DNA of 64,000 bases from Dryas octopetala (Eukaryota > Streptophyta > Magnoliopsida > Rosales > Rosaceae). Positions within the stretch are counted from its first letter, which is position 1; each line of letters begins with the position of its first letter. Under the pieces are notes generated by a model that saw nothing but the letters and a program-made list of their open reading frames with translations, made no database searches and was not told the origin of the DNA. Below are positions 33,819 through 45,463 of the stretch, piece by piece. A program made the translations under genes and the position numbers. The stretch is taken from contig OY992839.1 in the NCBI GenBank assembly GCA_963921425.1, positions 21,002,910 to 21,066,909 of the forward strand, read 5' to 3'.

Positions 33819-34465
33819 CGTCTGGTCTCTGTGCGAAATAGCAGAGAGACCTACCAAATGCACCAGCAAACATAAAAGAAATGTAACAAACTCCAAATAA
33901 AAACCAAATTAATTAAGGTGCTACACTACCACTTTACGTATTGAATATTGAACCTAGCTTCTTGAGGAATGCAGCAAGGCAAAATCAACCCAAATTAAAT
34001 ACGGCTGTGTCAATATCCAAACTTTTCAAGTTTGTGATTACATGCAAATCTCAATTAGGTTTATAGAAATATAGTATCCCATCTGTCTGCCACAAGCATA
34101 CTTGTTTCCCATTCTTATCAAGTAACCCACAATCTTCAAGCTTTCATCTCAACTTGTATCAAATCACTCTTCAGTCCTTATTTATTGTCTAACAACAATA
34201 AGAAACACAAAGAACATGAGTTGAACTAGAAAACTCAGTGTAAGCTATTAATATTATCTGGATTCTAGAAGATAATTAATACTTATTGCCTTAGAGGACA
34301 AGGACCATCAATAATTGCACAATTTAGAATAGCATACATTGAGAATGTACAGAAAAATTCGGAAAGTTCGGCCAAATATTTATTTTCCTCCACTGCTCTT
34401 GTTGAAAGTATGAATCAAATAAAACTTAGCTCAACAAGTAAATAAGAATAAATGAAATTCTTACT
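33816..34465. other. Intergenic, 3' flank of SDHAF1
   Basis: AT-rich sequence with no coding signal. It probably includes the 3' UTR of the minus-strand SDHAF1 gene. Confidence 0.5.
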
Positions 34466-34762
34466 TCAATGTGTAGGATGTTTTGTTTGAGAGAAACTGA
34501 CATTCAGGGCTGATAATCCAACAGTATCAGGGCTTTTGAGCTGATCAAGCTGTTTCTTACCACGACGAAGTAAGTACTCAATGTAAAGGAAATTTTTGCG
34601 GTCTACTTCCTTGGCATTGCGGCGGAACTCATTTGAAACAAGTGACTCAATTTGGTGTCGATCTTCAGAAGATTTTGAACGAGCTGCCCGCAAGAACCCT
34701 CTGTATAGACTAAGTACCTGTCTCTGCATCCCAGAAAGCCTTGGCCCACTAGAGGCTCCCAT
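34466..34762 (-). CDS. SDHAF1: Succinate dehydrogenase assembly factor 1, LYR family
   Basis: An intact 98-codon frame. The LYR tripeptide is at residues 19-21 within LSLYRGFLRAAR, followed by the basic helix and the conserved stretch FRRNAKEVDRKNFLYIEYLL and RRGKKQLDQL. In eukaryotes this small matrix protein helps deliver Fe-S clusters to the SDH2 subunit of respiratory complex II. Length fits the plant orthologues (about 100 aa). The start is the only Met ahead of the LYR helix with a suitable context. The coding part is a single exon, and a 5'-UTR intron lies upstream. It is oriented like the neighbouring PPR relic. It is one of the two host protein genes in the window that look functional. 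Confidence 0.9.
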   Translation of the reverse strand: MGASSGPRLSGMQRQVLSLYRGFLRAARSKSSEDRHQIESLVSNEFRRNAKEVDRKNFLYIEYLLRRGKKQLDQLKSPDTVGLSALNVSFSQTKHPTH

Positions 34763-34850
34763 TTCATCTTCTTCTTATATTTGGCACCAGAATTGTTTTA
34801 GGAAAAGAACTTCAAAAAATTACAGAAATCTTTTACTTTTGTTGTTTCTG

Positions 34851-36064
34851 CTGCAAAGGAACAACAAATTAGTATGTTTCTTAAGCTATAAATAGAACAA
34901 GAATCACCACCAAATAGAAGAGGGTTCCTATCACAAAATGCATCAACTAATATCAAAAGCTGATTGACCGGATACAAACAATATCAGCATTAGGCAATCA
35001 AAAAATTAAACCAATCTAGAAGTGTTGGATTATACTAACAAAGCCAGGTTTTGCAGAACCCGTTTACAAAGTATACAGCAAGAAATTCAATTAATGACTT
35101 CAATACAAATTATAAAAGCATAATAAATTGATCAGAGACATATCATGGTTCATATTCATATTGGCATGCTAAGGTAATCCAAAAATAAAATCAACGGTAT
35201 ATAAACAAAATCCAAGACCCTTCATACTGTGTATAGATGCCCTTAAGTATTCAAAGCTAAGGCATTTCCAGACAATTAGCTGAAAATAGAATTCAATTGA
35301 TCAATTACCATGATGCTTTTGAATCATGCACTCCATAGATGGCATTCCACATATATATAGTGGACATCACAAAAAAATGTAGCTTTTAGCGATTCCAAGT
35401 CCAAATAAGTTCTGGAATTTATAAACCAAATTCATATGCACATACAAAATGAGGAAAGAAAAAAATTTATAAAGAAATATACCACACAAAATTGACTAAA
35501 AAAATTGTGATTAAACTCGAGCAACCAAACAAATAACATATAAAAATTACTTGACTTCCCCTAACATTTCAATGAGACCCCTGATTAAATTTTAAAAAAA
35601 GTGATTTGTAAGGCAACAAAACAGTGATGAAAATATCTAGGGCCCAATGGAAACTGGAAATAACATACGAAATGTTGGGAACAAAGTCTCCCAAATCATT
35701 AATATAACAGTATTTCAGTTATACCCAGAAGCTAACATGCTCAATTTTGCTATTAATTTGATACCCTTTTGCAAAAATTGTAGTAAATACAGACTACAAT
35801 TACAAGCAAAAGAAAGCCTTGGCTAAGTTCTTTCCAATGTAAAATTAACTATATAGCAAAACATATGGAAAACTAATTCTGCTTTTAGTTGCTGGGTAGG
35901 TATTGGAAAGCAATGGGATTTACAGTCTTTCACTTTACAGTCAAGAATGGGATGACATAAATTTATAATGAGTATGCAGAAGTTTCCACAGAAAGAAAAA
36001 GACGATGCAGGAATAATTCAAATAATTTAGAAATAATATTAAGAAATCAAACGGAAAAACATAC
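34851..36064 (-). other. 5'-UTR intron of SDHAF1
   Basis: A donor AAAG|GTATGT at 36065/36064 and an acceptor TTTGCAG at 34851, preceded by a T-rich tract, delimit a 1.2-kb candidate intron. The exon that would join the coding exon lies at about 36065-36200. The interior is AT-rich with no element recognised. It is predicted from splice signals only. Confidence 0.5.
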
Positions 36065-36083
36065 CTTTAGAACAGCCAAAGCC

Positions 36084-36118
<35 letters not shown>

Positions 36119-36200
36119 AAGTCCCAACTTATTGGGTTTGCCTGGCCATCGAATCAGTGAAGAAGATCGCCAAACAATTCATGGCCAAGACCTGCATCCT
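36065..36200 (-). promoter_or_regulatory. Probable 5'-UTR exon and promoter side of SDHAF1, with GA/CT microsatellite
   Basis: Read on the minus strand this is a CT-rich leader (microsatellite at 36089-36115), a common layout for plant housekeeping promoters. The Mutator island begins about 130 bp further upstream, so it has replaced the distal promoter of SDHAF1. Confidence 0.45.
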
Positions 36201-38354
36201 CTAGCAATTTTTTTCCTACCGGAATCCGACAATACTAGCTTTTGATCTCAGCCCTTTAATAATATTTGTGGTTTAGATCTTGCCACGTCTACAAACTTTT
36301 TTTTTTCCCACAAATAATATAAAAAAGGATTAATTATAAATTAAGTTAATTAACCCATCGAACTATAGGAGTATTTTCAAGATGCTCCCTAATTTACAAA
36401 ATTTTTCAAATACATCCACCAATTCTCAAAAATCATGCAACGGTAGTGCCAATATGACTTTGAATCATGTGGAGATAAAATAATAAAATGTTTTATAATA
36501 TTAAAAATTAAAACTAAAATATAAAAAAATTAAAAAAATAAAACATCAAAAGCATAAAATGAAAAATCCACAAGTTGAGGTTCAGGTTGAGGATTATAAT
36601 GAGGATAATCCCAACGTGCTTGCTGAGCCTTTCCCTGGAGGTCCCATTGACACGTTCCTGTTGAGGAATTATGGAACTCACATAGCTGCTGCCATTTGGA
36701 ATAACGAGGTATGATCTTTAACAGTTGGTATTATATGCTTGTGTAACTTGCAGTAAGAATGAGTGAATTTTTTTGGTTATGTTTGAATTAAGAACGTGAT
36801 CCTTTAAGGTGCATGTCCAAAACCACTAAGCTTCGTAAGTGTAAGTTGTGGGCCAGAACAGATAATGACCGGTTGAAAGGATATGTCATTAATTCTGGGT
36901 TGACATCACTGGTTCAGTGTTCTTACCGTACCGTTGATAAAGTGTTGGTGTTCGCTTTTGTTGAGAGGTGGCATCCGGAGACCAATACATTCCACCTGCC
37001 TTTTGGTGAGATGACCATCACACTAGATGACGTAGCCAACATTTTAGGCATTCCGGTTGGTGGTGCACCAGTGGCTACACTTGTTGAGGATAACATTGAT
37101 TCTGAATATCTACTAACTGCATTTTTAGGAGTTAGTGGGGATTAGGCATCAGAGCAGTTGATGGACTTTGGTGGTGAATACGTACGATTAGAGTGGTTAC
37201 GTACGTGCTTTAGTAATGTCACTGATAGCGACTCTGAGCATGAAATCCAATGTGCAGCTCGAGCGTATCTGTTGTATTTATTGGGTTGTACCCTTTTTGT
37301 AGCTAAGACTAGCATAAGGGTACAAGTCCAATATCTCAGACTGCTTACTAATCTTGACACTGTTAGCCATTATGCATGGGGCGCTGGATGCTTAGCTTGG
37401 TTGTTTAGGCAGTTTGGATTTGCCTCTTAAGCTGGTGTCAAGTAAATCGGCGGATATATGACACTGTTAGAGGTTTGGGAGTACGTGCACATGCACACCA
37501 TTTTTGGTCCATCATACGATATGAATTATTCCGAGAATTCATCTCGTGCACTCCGCTGGACTCTAAGGCGGGATAATGGGAGTGATCTTGAAGCGGTTCA
37601 AAGAATACGGCAACGACTTGATGTTCTATCGGCTGATGAGTTATATTTGTAATTTAGAATTCTTTTTATAAATTTAGGATTATATTATTATGTTATTGTT
37701 TTTTTTTTTTCATGTTATTTGGGAACCATACAAATCCCAAAGACAAGCACACCCATTGCCAGCTATAGCATTCTTCACAGAGATGATAAGGTGTTTTGAT
37801 GTTGTTGAGCTTTATTGTCCCGAGAGAGTACTTAGACAATTTGGGAGGTTACAGACGATCCCTCCTGCACCACGTACGGTTTTTCATGGGGTTCAAGGTT
37901 TAAATGCGCACTCGTACAGACCCATGTATAATTATTTAGCTGGTATGTGGGAGGCATGTGGGAATCACATGTTGTCTGAGGAGGCGCGCAGTATACCGGT
38001 GAGGCGGTCATCAGATATTGTGAGAGAGTACATCGATTGGTTCACCGCTATATCACATCCAATCGTCCACAACCCTACTCGTAGAGGTGCATTTGACCCA
38101 CATGCCACATCGGATATTGCATACTATCGGGTACGTAAATTTACAAAACAAATTTTCTTATTGTCTGACTGCATTTGCTAATGTTCGCATATTTTGGCTT
38201 TTAAGAGCGCGAGGCTCGTATTGTACGGATTACCTAGCCGATTATTGACATGGGCGAAGAAATTGCTATCACACGTCCTACTCACCTCTATCAGTCGGTT
38301 CAGAATTTATAACATATTTTATAGGGGACGCACTTGCAGGACACTATGACGTAC

Positions 38355-41004
38355 TAGGGGTGGGCATTTAAACCGCGAACCGGACACACCGAACCAAACC
38401 GGGGGTTAAAAAACCGTAAAAACCGTGTTGACCAAAACCGGTCAAAGATTGGACCGAATTGGACCGGACCGGTCCTATACGGTTCCGGTTCCGGTTTTGC
38501 TTTCCTTGAAGCCGGGCGGGACCGGACCGGACCGTATGTGTATAAACATATATATATTTATACCATTTTATATTTTTATACACACATTTATATATATTTT
38601 AGATAATAAAATTAATATTAACCTAGTTATATTTTAGACCCTAAAATATATTTTATATATATCCCTATATGGCCTATATAGTATATTATATATATATAGT
38701 ACTATATAGTATATAGTTTATAATACTATAGTATATCCTAGCTTATAATTTTTTTATATATATTATTGTTTACTATAAGACTATACCCTATACCCTAAAT
38801 GGCCTATGGCCCCTATACTCTAAACCCCAATTGAAACCCTCAAACCCCAATTAGATTAGTTAATTACAAATTACCAATTTAAACCCCAATTGAAACCCTC
38901 AAACCCCAATTAGATTAGTCAATTACAAATTACCAATTTAAACCCCAATTGAAACCCTCAAATCCCAATTAGATTAGTCAATTACAAATTACCAATTTAA
39001 ACCCCATTTGAAACACTAATTATATATTTGATAGTATTATATAGTATATAATTTATAATACTATAGTATATCCTAACTTATAATTTTTTTATGTATATGT
39101 TTACTACAAGACTATACCCTAAATACCCTATACTCTAAACCCCAATTGAAACCCCAATTGAAACCCTCAAACCCCAATTAGATTAGTCAATTACAAATTA
39201 CCAATTTAAACCCTAATTGAAAATTTGAAACACTAATTATATATTTGATAGTACCCATATAATATATAGTTTATAATATTATAGTATATCCTAACTTATA
39301 ATTTTTGTATGTATATGTTTATAAGTTTATTATAAGACTATATCATATACCCTAAATACCCTATACTCTAAACCCCAATTAAAACACTAAAATTAAATGA
39401 AACCCCAAAATCAAATGAAACCCCAATTGAAAATTTGAAACCCTCAAAAAGTCAAACCCTAATTACTAATTAGATTAGTCAATTACCAATTTACCCATTT
39501 GGCCATTTTTGGCAATTACCCTACCCAATTACAGATTATCCCGATCCCCAACCCAAAAGCCCCAATTGATTTCTGTCTCACACTTTCACGCATCCAATCT
39601 CACTCACCCAACCAAGTCTCTGCCTCTCTGACTCTCTCACGCAGCCAGCCAGCCAAGTCTCTGCTCTGTCTCTCACTCTCAGCTCTCACACTCATCTCAG
39701 GTAACCATCTCTCATCTCGCATCTCTCATGATCTCATCTAGTCATCTCTGTCTCTCATCTCTCACTCTCACTCGCGAATCGCAGTCAGCTGACTCAACCA
39801 CTCAAGTCTCTGATCTCGTCGGCGTCGGCGTCGTCGCAGCGAATCAAAAGCCGTTTCGGTACATCTCGTCGGCGTCGTCTCAGGTAACCATCTCTCTCAC
39901 ACTCTCATCTCTCATCTCGCGTCTCTCTCTGTCAGTTTATCATCTCTGTCTCTCATCTCTCACTCTCTCATCTTGTCATCTCTTTGCAATTTGGGGTTTG
40001 ATTTCGGGTTTGTGTTTCTATTAAGGTTATTCTGTAATTTTTGTGCAATTTTTTTGTTCTTCCTTGCAATTTCGATTTTAAATTAGGGTTTATAGTTAAT
40101 GACTTAATGTGGGGTTTGATTTCAGGTTATGGTTTACATTAGGGTTATTCTATAATTTTTGTGCAAATTTGTGGTTCTTCCTTGCAATTTTGATTTTAAA
40201 TTAGGGTTTATAGTTAATTTGGGGTTTGATTTCGAGTTAGGGTTTACATTAGGGTTATTCTGTAATTTATGTGCAATTTTGTGGTTCTTCCTTGCAAGGG
40301 TCTTGTGGTGTATTTGATGGCTGCTGGCAGGGGTTTTATGGTGTATTTGATGGCTGCTGGCAAGGTTTATTTGAAGACAATGAGTGATTTATGGTGTTTG
40401 CTGGCTGGGGGATATGAAATTTTGTAATTATTGATTAATGGGTTGTTTTGATCCATATTGTGAATCCTCTTTACATATCTGTATACTGTATAAGCAAATT
40501 TGTGTTTTATTGTGTTGTGCTGTGTTTTATTGTGTCAAATTACAGGGTATGTTTGATTGTAGACCATAATATGTCTGGCAGGCCCTTAGCTGCTATTCAT
40601 GGTCTAGTTTCTGGTTACCAATTTGATTTGCTAGCTTGTGGCTTTGTTTTCTCTTGGATTTTAATTTTCTGTCGTTTCTTGAACTGTGGTGCAGTGAAAA
40701 GCTTATGAGTGCATGTTAATTTGTTATGAAATGAGAAGTGAGAACATGACAGGATGGTATAGTAGTATGGTTGATTATTTTTTGGCCCAAATTTTTAATT
40801 GGGCTCAGACTAAAAAGCCCAAAACAGTAAGGCCCAAAACAGAAACAGTGCACTGGACCGGACCGGAACTGTTACAGTTTGGTTTGGTCCAGTTCTGCTG
40901 CAACAATTCTCCCACACCGGCACCGCACCGCACCGTATTGCCCTCTACAGTGCAGTGCCGGTGTAGGGGGAGAACTGGGCCGGACCGCACCGTGCCCACC
41001 CCTA
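38355..41004. mobile_element. hAT non-autonomous element, 2.65 kb, perfect 8-bp target repeat
   Basis: Exact TGACGTAC repeats (38347-38354 and 41005-41012). The termini TAGGGGTGGGCA and TGCCCACCCCTA are perfect inverted copies over 12 bp, followed by GGACCGGACC-rich subterminal blocks. The interior holds a 59-bp minisatellite, AT-rich repeats and CT-rich stretches (39590-39990). No transposase frame is present. It inserted into the last coding part of the PMD gene and its flanks rejoin exactly, so it is among the younger events here. Confidence 0.93.
38822..39010. repeat. 59-bp minisatellite inside the hAT element
   Basis: Three full units start at 38822, 38881 and 38940, each beginning AAACCCCAATTGAAACCC. 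A truncated fourth follows, and a further partial copy lies at about 39137-39225. A larger AT-rich period of about 250 bp also repeats (38690-39010, 39030-39230, 39260-39480). Confidence 0.93.
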
Positions 41005-41199
41005 TGACGTACCAACGCGATTCAAGACAGCGTCCCCGCCAATGATTATGCATTGATAGTTTTGTAGTTTGTGTAACTAGACTAAGGTTTTATTTATGTG
41101 AAATACTATGGTTAATTTATATAATTGAACTACCTTAGTATTTATGTGAAATACTTAGGTTCATGCAAAAAAAAAATTCCAAATCTTGTCATACAGTTC

Positions 41200-41438
41200 G
41201 TTCGGCAGTCAGCTACCGAACCATTTCATTTCGTTCGACAGTCAGCTGCCGAACCATTGCAACTTGTTCAACAGTCAACTACCGAACCATTTCAATTTGT
41301 TCGACAGTCAATTGCCGAACCAAACCGTTTAAAAATGAAATTTTCAATTCGTTCGGTAGACTACTGCCGAACCAATTCATTTTGTTCGGCAGCTGGCTGT
41401 CGAATGAAATGAATTCGTTCGGCAGACCAGTGCCGAAC
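41200..41438. repeat. Palindrome array A: seven imperfect 22-bp inverted repeats
   Basis: Seven units share half-sites GTTCGGCAG and CTGCCGAAC around four variable bases, spaced by mostly 11-bp AT-rich linkers such as CATTTCATTTC. The first is at 41200-41221 and the last at 41417-41438. The array lies between the converging 3' ends of the PMD and transposase genes and ends GCCGAACGAGCTGCGAA, a tail shared with array B. Confidence 0.92.
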
Positions 41439-41576
41439 GAGCTGCGAAATAAAAAAAAATGAATATACCTGACATGATAAATCCACATACTTATATATAT
41501 TTAAATAATACAATAATCTCATCATAAGTAAATATAAATACAAAAAAACAAATAATGCATCAAGTCCATAACATAA

Positions 41577-44500
41577 TTAATCACTATCAAGAGATACATG
41601 TTCTTGTGTGGATGGATCACTATGGCATACAAGTTCTTTGAATTGTTCAAGGCGATGTTAGTATCTAGTATACCACATTTTTGCGCTTTCGGTGGCATAC
41701 AAGGTCCACACAGTTGGAATAGGTGGCATGAGGTGATCCGGTACCAAGTGTACCTATTAAATAGCATTACACATAAGTCTTAAAGATAATTTAAATATTC
41801 AATAAAATAAACCATATAGTTCAATGTGTACCTGTACAAAATGATCGTCATTGACAAAACCGATATCAATTTCACGAATCTCGGATCTCTCTAATGTATC
41901 TGGGTGTACGCTAAATGGTAGGCATGTTAGGCATAACGATCTAAATACATGGGTCACCACTACACCATAGCATGTAGCGATAACATATCTCATCTCCGGC
42001 ATGTCCATCCAATAATCCTTTGGTGCAAGAAGAGGTTCTTCAAAATACTCAATCGAATGTTTTAGCTCAGCAACTCGAGATCCACCAAATATGGACTCAT
42101 ATAGGATGAATAATGACTGTAACGAGTGGAATAAATCTATGCGCACTTTCCGCCACGCATCTTCACCCAACCCCAAAGCCAAAGCTACGACTCTATAGCC
42201 ATAATGACCGTCGGATTTCACATCAGTGGCACTGGTAATGAATGGCATAATGCGAGCTTTGAATTGCTGTGTATACCGGTGGGTCGGAACAGATGTTGTG
42301 AGTGATGTCTTATATGTCTGTAGAAAAATATAAATAAATTCGATTATGCAATGAGTATTAGTAAAATAAAGTCAGATCATCCGGTTTGAATGAATTATAT
42401 ACCTTCAATTTGGATACTCGTGCCTTTAGCATCTTCTTTGGCGAATTGGTGCCAACTGTACATATTGTAGGTGATGGTGAGTGGCTATCTTGACCCGAAA
42501 GTGCATACTCAAAGGCAGATGGCAAACGGCGGGTAGAATTTTCGGCTTTACTAAGGCACCCTTTAGTCTTAACCTTCGCACGCGGTTGTTTTAGCCCCGT
42601 TATCTTTGGATTCATAAGCTCTTCTATTTTCAAACTTATCATCCTCTTAGTGTCCTCATTCTGTCCTTCCATTCATATTGCTAGTCTATCAAGTGTTGAC
42701 TGAACCGGTGGATTTGACACTATGACTTGTGGTTCGTGAAGCACATCCAACTTTCTCCAACAGGGATGCACTGAATCAAGTGAAATATGCATCTTACGTC
42801 GTCTATACGACAAGATCTCATGTGCACATGGCAAACAATATGTTTGGCGGATGGTGCAATCACATGGTAATGTTCCGGTCGAATTCGAATCGGCCCTACA
42901 AAAAGAAAAGAATTATACTAGTCAGTGAGCATCACATTAATGAAGTGTTCAAGGTAGTAATGCCAATTAATTAGTATCCAAATTACCGGCCAATCTCGCA
43001 ATCAATTATAGTCAATGCCGTCATAGATACATAACCAATTAAATCCTTCAAGTCCGGCTGTCTCATTTTGACTTGGACAAACGTTCGACTCTTCTCAAAT
43101 GATGCCTTGATGTGTGTATGCTGCAATACTAATAATGAGTGAATATGTGCTCAAGAGGTATCAAAAGAAAGTTGGCTAGAGCCAAGTTCCCTTTTTAGCT
43201 TTGCGTGTGCACTTTTCGCCCTATTAATAGAGTCAAGTTAGTTTATATGCAACACAATATAATAATTAACCAGTAATGCCAAATATGAGAAAGTGTTTAC
43301 CTATTGGAAATTGTATTACCAAAATGCATACATGTGTCTATCCATACAGCCACAAAATTCTCCTTGAAAGGTATCAACCAAATGTCCTTCAAATAGTCAA
43401 TAACTTCAGGAACCCAACCAAACTTAGATTCAATTTGCTATAAATCTCTTAAACTTACCAAGGAATACCACGAACTATAAAACTTATCCCAATCATCCTT
43501 GGTTCCAAACTTTTTTTTGCAATTTGCCATCACCTTTTTGCTAATGTGTCATCTACACAATAAATGTCTAGCACTAGGAAAAACAACAAAGATTGCATTC
43601 ATGAGTGCTAGATCTCGGTCTGTGACAATCATCGTTGAGTAAAGACCTCAATCTAGTCAAAGCCCAAATGTAATTATCTTCATTCTCATAACTAATGTAA
43701 GCAAATGCAACTGAGAAAGTCATGTTTGTGGAGGTGACCCCAACAATCTCAAAGAGTGGCAAACGATATCTATTCGTCTTATACGTGCAATCCATGATCA
43801 ATACATGTGGAAATGCACGTAAGAGATCAACACACCCAGGGTGGCTCCAAAACAAATCAGTCACAATATCATCACCATCAGAACATCTATGCCACTCAAA
43901 GTATTTGTGTTCAGATAACTTACTTAGCAAACACTGCATTTCGATTTTTCCAGCCTTCTCTTTCACCCTGTTGCGGTGTCTGACATTGTATATTGTTTTG
44001 ATTGTTGTTGTATTCGAATAATCTTTTTCCTTTAAGATGGTCAAAATATGCTTCAGTTTCACTAAACTCTTAGACATATCCACCAATAAAGAACTCTCTG
44101 TTTCAGATAATCTCCCCACAAATGAATGGGCTTCACCAGTAACTAAAACTCTATGGTTATGCACTCCACATACCACACTTAGCTTCCATTCATCTTCATT
44201 ACCAGTTTGCACACCCTTTAATGACAAGAGGCATCCACATCTTTTTGTAATAGAGTTTCTACCATCCTTAGAACGTTTTACTATACAACTATTGGCATCA
44301 TACTTGGATGGCCTATGGCGACCACTTCGTTCGCAACCAAGGAACACTCTAGCTTTCTTCTTCCCCACCCATGCTGCATTAGACCTCATAATGACAATGA
44401 CTATGTTGTTCGTCCTTCCTTGTGCACGTGCCCAGTTAACCAATGCATCCCTCGAATGAAATATCTACACATATAATTTACATTATTCACATTTCAACTA

Positions 44501-44679
44501 CATTTACAACATATATTTCCCAAATAACAAATTGATACCTCGTTTGTTGTGAATTCCTTACTATAGTCACGTGAGTATTCAGTCAAAACATTGGCCTCGA
44601 CCTCGACCTCGACCTCGGCCCCAATGTAGTCCTCAACCTTGCTGTTTCGAGTAGAAGCACCACCATATTGTTCATTGTC
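41577..44679 (-). pseudogene. FAR1-type Mutator transposase with SWIM finger and C-terminal OTU protease domain, decayed
   Basis: Candidate exons by splice signals: 44679-44539, 44464-42403, 42317-41832 and 41753-41577; the first exon is unresolved. In order: a FAR1-like DNA-binding part (RDALVNWARAQGR, LGCERSGRHR, then CGC and VCGVHNH zinc ligands), the MULE transposase core (FWSHPGCVDLLRAFPHVLIMDCTYKTNRY, split here as FPHVLIMDCTYKTNRY near 43800), a SWIM finger CDCTIRQTYCLPCAHEI near 42840, and an OTU domain from DVKSDGHYGYRVVA (about 42215) to DDHFVQVHL. The OTU cysteine of the usual DGxC motif is Tyr here. Lesions are a frameshift near 43636 and stops near 43548, 43440 and 42674. This fused architecture is known in plant MULEs. 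The protein would act in the nucleus on element ends. This copy is dead. Confidence 0.88.
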
Positions 44680-44716
44680 CTACACATAAAATATGGAAAT
44701 AATGTTAAAATAGTGT

Positions 44717-45039
44717 GTTCGGTAGAAGGTTACCGAACAAAATGAATCTGTTCGGTAGTAATCTGCCGAACCAATAACCTTCGTTCGACAGTTGACTACC
44801 GAACAAGATCGATTTTGCATAAACAAAAAACTTCATTCGACAGATGTCTTCCGAACATATGTAAAACTTTCGGTAAATTATTGTCGAAATTTGTAAGTTT
44901 ATTCGGCGAACAGTCACCGAATGCATTTTTTTAAATTTTTTTGTAATTTTCATTCGGCAGGTAACCACCGAATATATTAGTTTTGTTCGGTACTCATCTG
45001 TTGAACAATTGAGAAAAGTTTGGTACTGGTTTGCCGAAC
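44717..45039. repeat. Palindrome array B: nine imperfect 22-bp inverted repeats
   Basis: Nine units of the array A pattern, from 44717-44738 to 45018-45039. The inner ones are more diverged, but most retain both half-sites. The array lies just upstream of, or within an intron near the start of, the transposase gene and about 420 bp inside the MULE-type end at 45463. It ends GCCGAACGAACTGCGAA, like array A, so A and B are direct rather than inverted copies. Confidence 0.9.
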
Positions 45040-45179
45040 GAACTGCGAACAGAAAATGAAAAACACAAAAAAAAAAAAAAAAACACAAAAAATTACTATC
45101 ATAAAAGGCGAATAAGGGACGAGTGAAGGCTCCATTCATGAAAAATAATATGTATTTCTATAATATTATTCCCTATATG

Positions 45180-45463
45180 TGACCAAGAGAGAAAACTTAG
45201 GGTTTAATAGAGGAAAGATGAAGAGATGTGGTTATGAGAGGAGAGGGTGTGCAATGAGAGTTTTAGGATTATTGTGGCTGAGGTTTAAGAGTGTTGGGTG
45301 GGGTGTGTAAGAGTGTTGGGTTGGGTGTGTAAGGAGTTTTTTTTTTCAAATAGTAAAGATTGTCCTTTTTGGTCATTTCCTTTTGTGTCAATTAGGTAAA
45401 TTCATAAATTAAGTTGTTAGAGGTGTGCAAAAAAAAATTTAAGGGTGTGCAATAACATAGCTC
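45180..45463. mobile_element. Second MULE-type right terminus inside the island
   Basis: The inverted end reads GAGCTATGTTATTGCACACC, then poly-T, then GCACACC, closely matching the GAGTACTGCTATTTGCACACC ends of the 28.0-29.1 kb element. The adjoining GGGTGTGTAAGAGTGTTGGG-like repeats are also shared with that element's right side. This implies that the transposase gene and its arrays belong to this family. No partner left end was found between 41044 and 41200. Confidence 0.6.

Larger units (their letters stand above)
36559..41043 (+). pseudogene. Plant mobile domain (PMD / MAIN-MAIL1 type) gene, decayed, interrupted by a hAT
   Basis: Exon 1 (36559-36708) starts MKNPQVEVQVEDYNED, reaches PGGPIDTFLLRNYGTHIA and ends at a GT donor. 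Further segments are the PMD core ERWHPETNTFHLPFGEMTIT with LDDVANILGIPVGG (36813-37143), WLRTCFSNV to GAGCLAWLFRQFG (37158-37427), WTLRRDNGSDLE, and WEPY to ERVLRQFGRLQTIPP with REYIDWFTAISHP (37700-38130). The last bases of the hAT-split exon resume after 41012 and stop at 41043. Lesions are in-frame stops near 37143 and 37428, plus a frame mismatch at the exon 2 start. PMD proteins in plants occur as silencing factors and as MULE- or gypsy-carried copies. Its place inside MULE repeats makes this the transposon-borne type. Confidence 0.85.

Noticed and set aside
36827-38181. A functional MAIN/MAIL1-type host gene
   Set aside because: In-frame stops, an inserted hAT and its position inside MULE terminal repeats show it is a decayed transposon-borne PMD copy.
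41200-41438. CRISPR-like array of short repeats
   Set aside because: The units are palindromes with variable centres and short AT-rich linkers in a plant transposon, with no conserved direct repeats and no unique spacers of fixed length.
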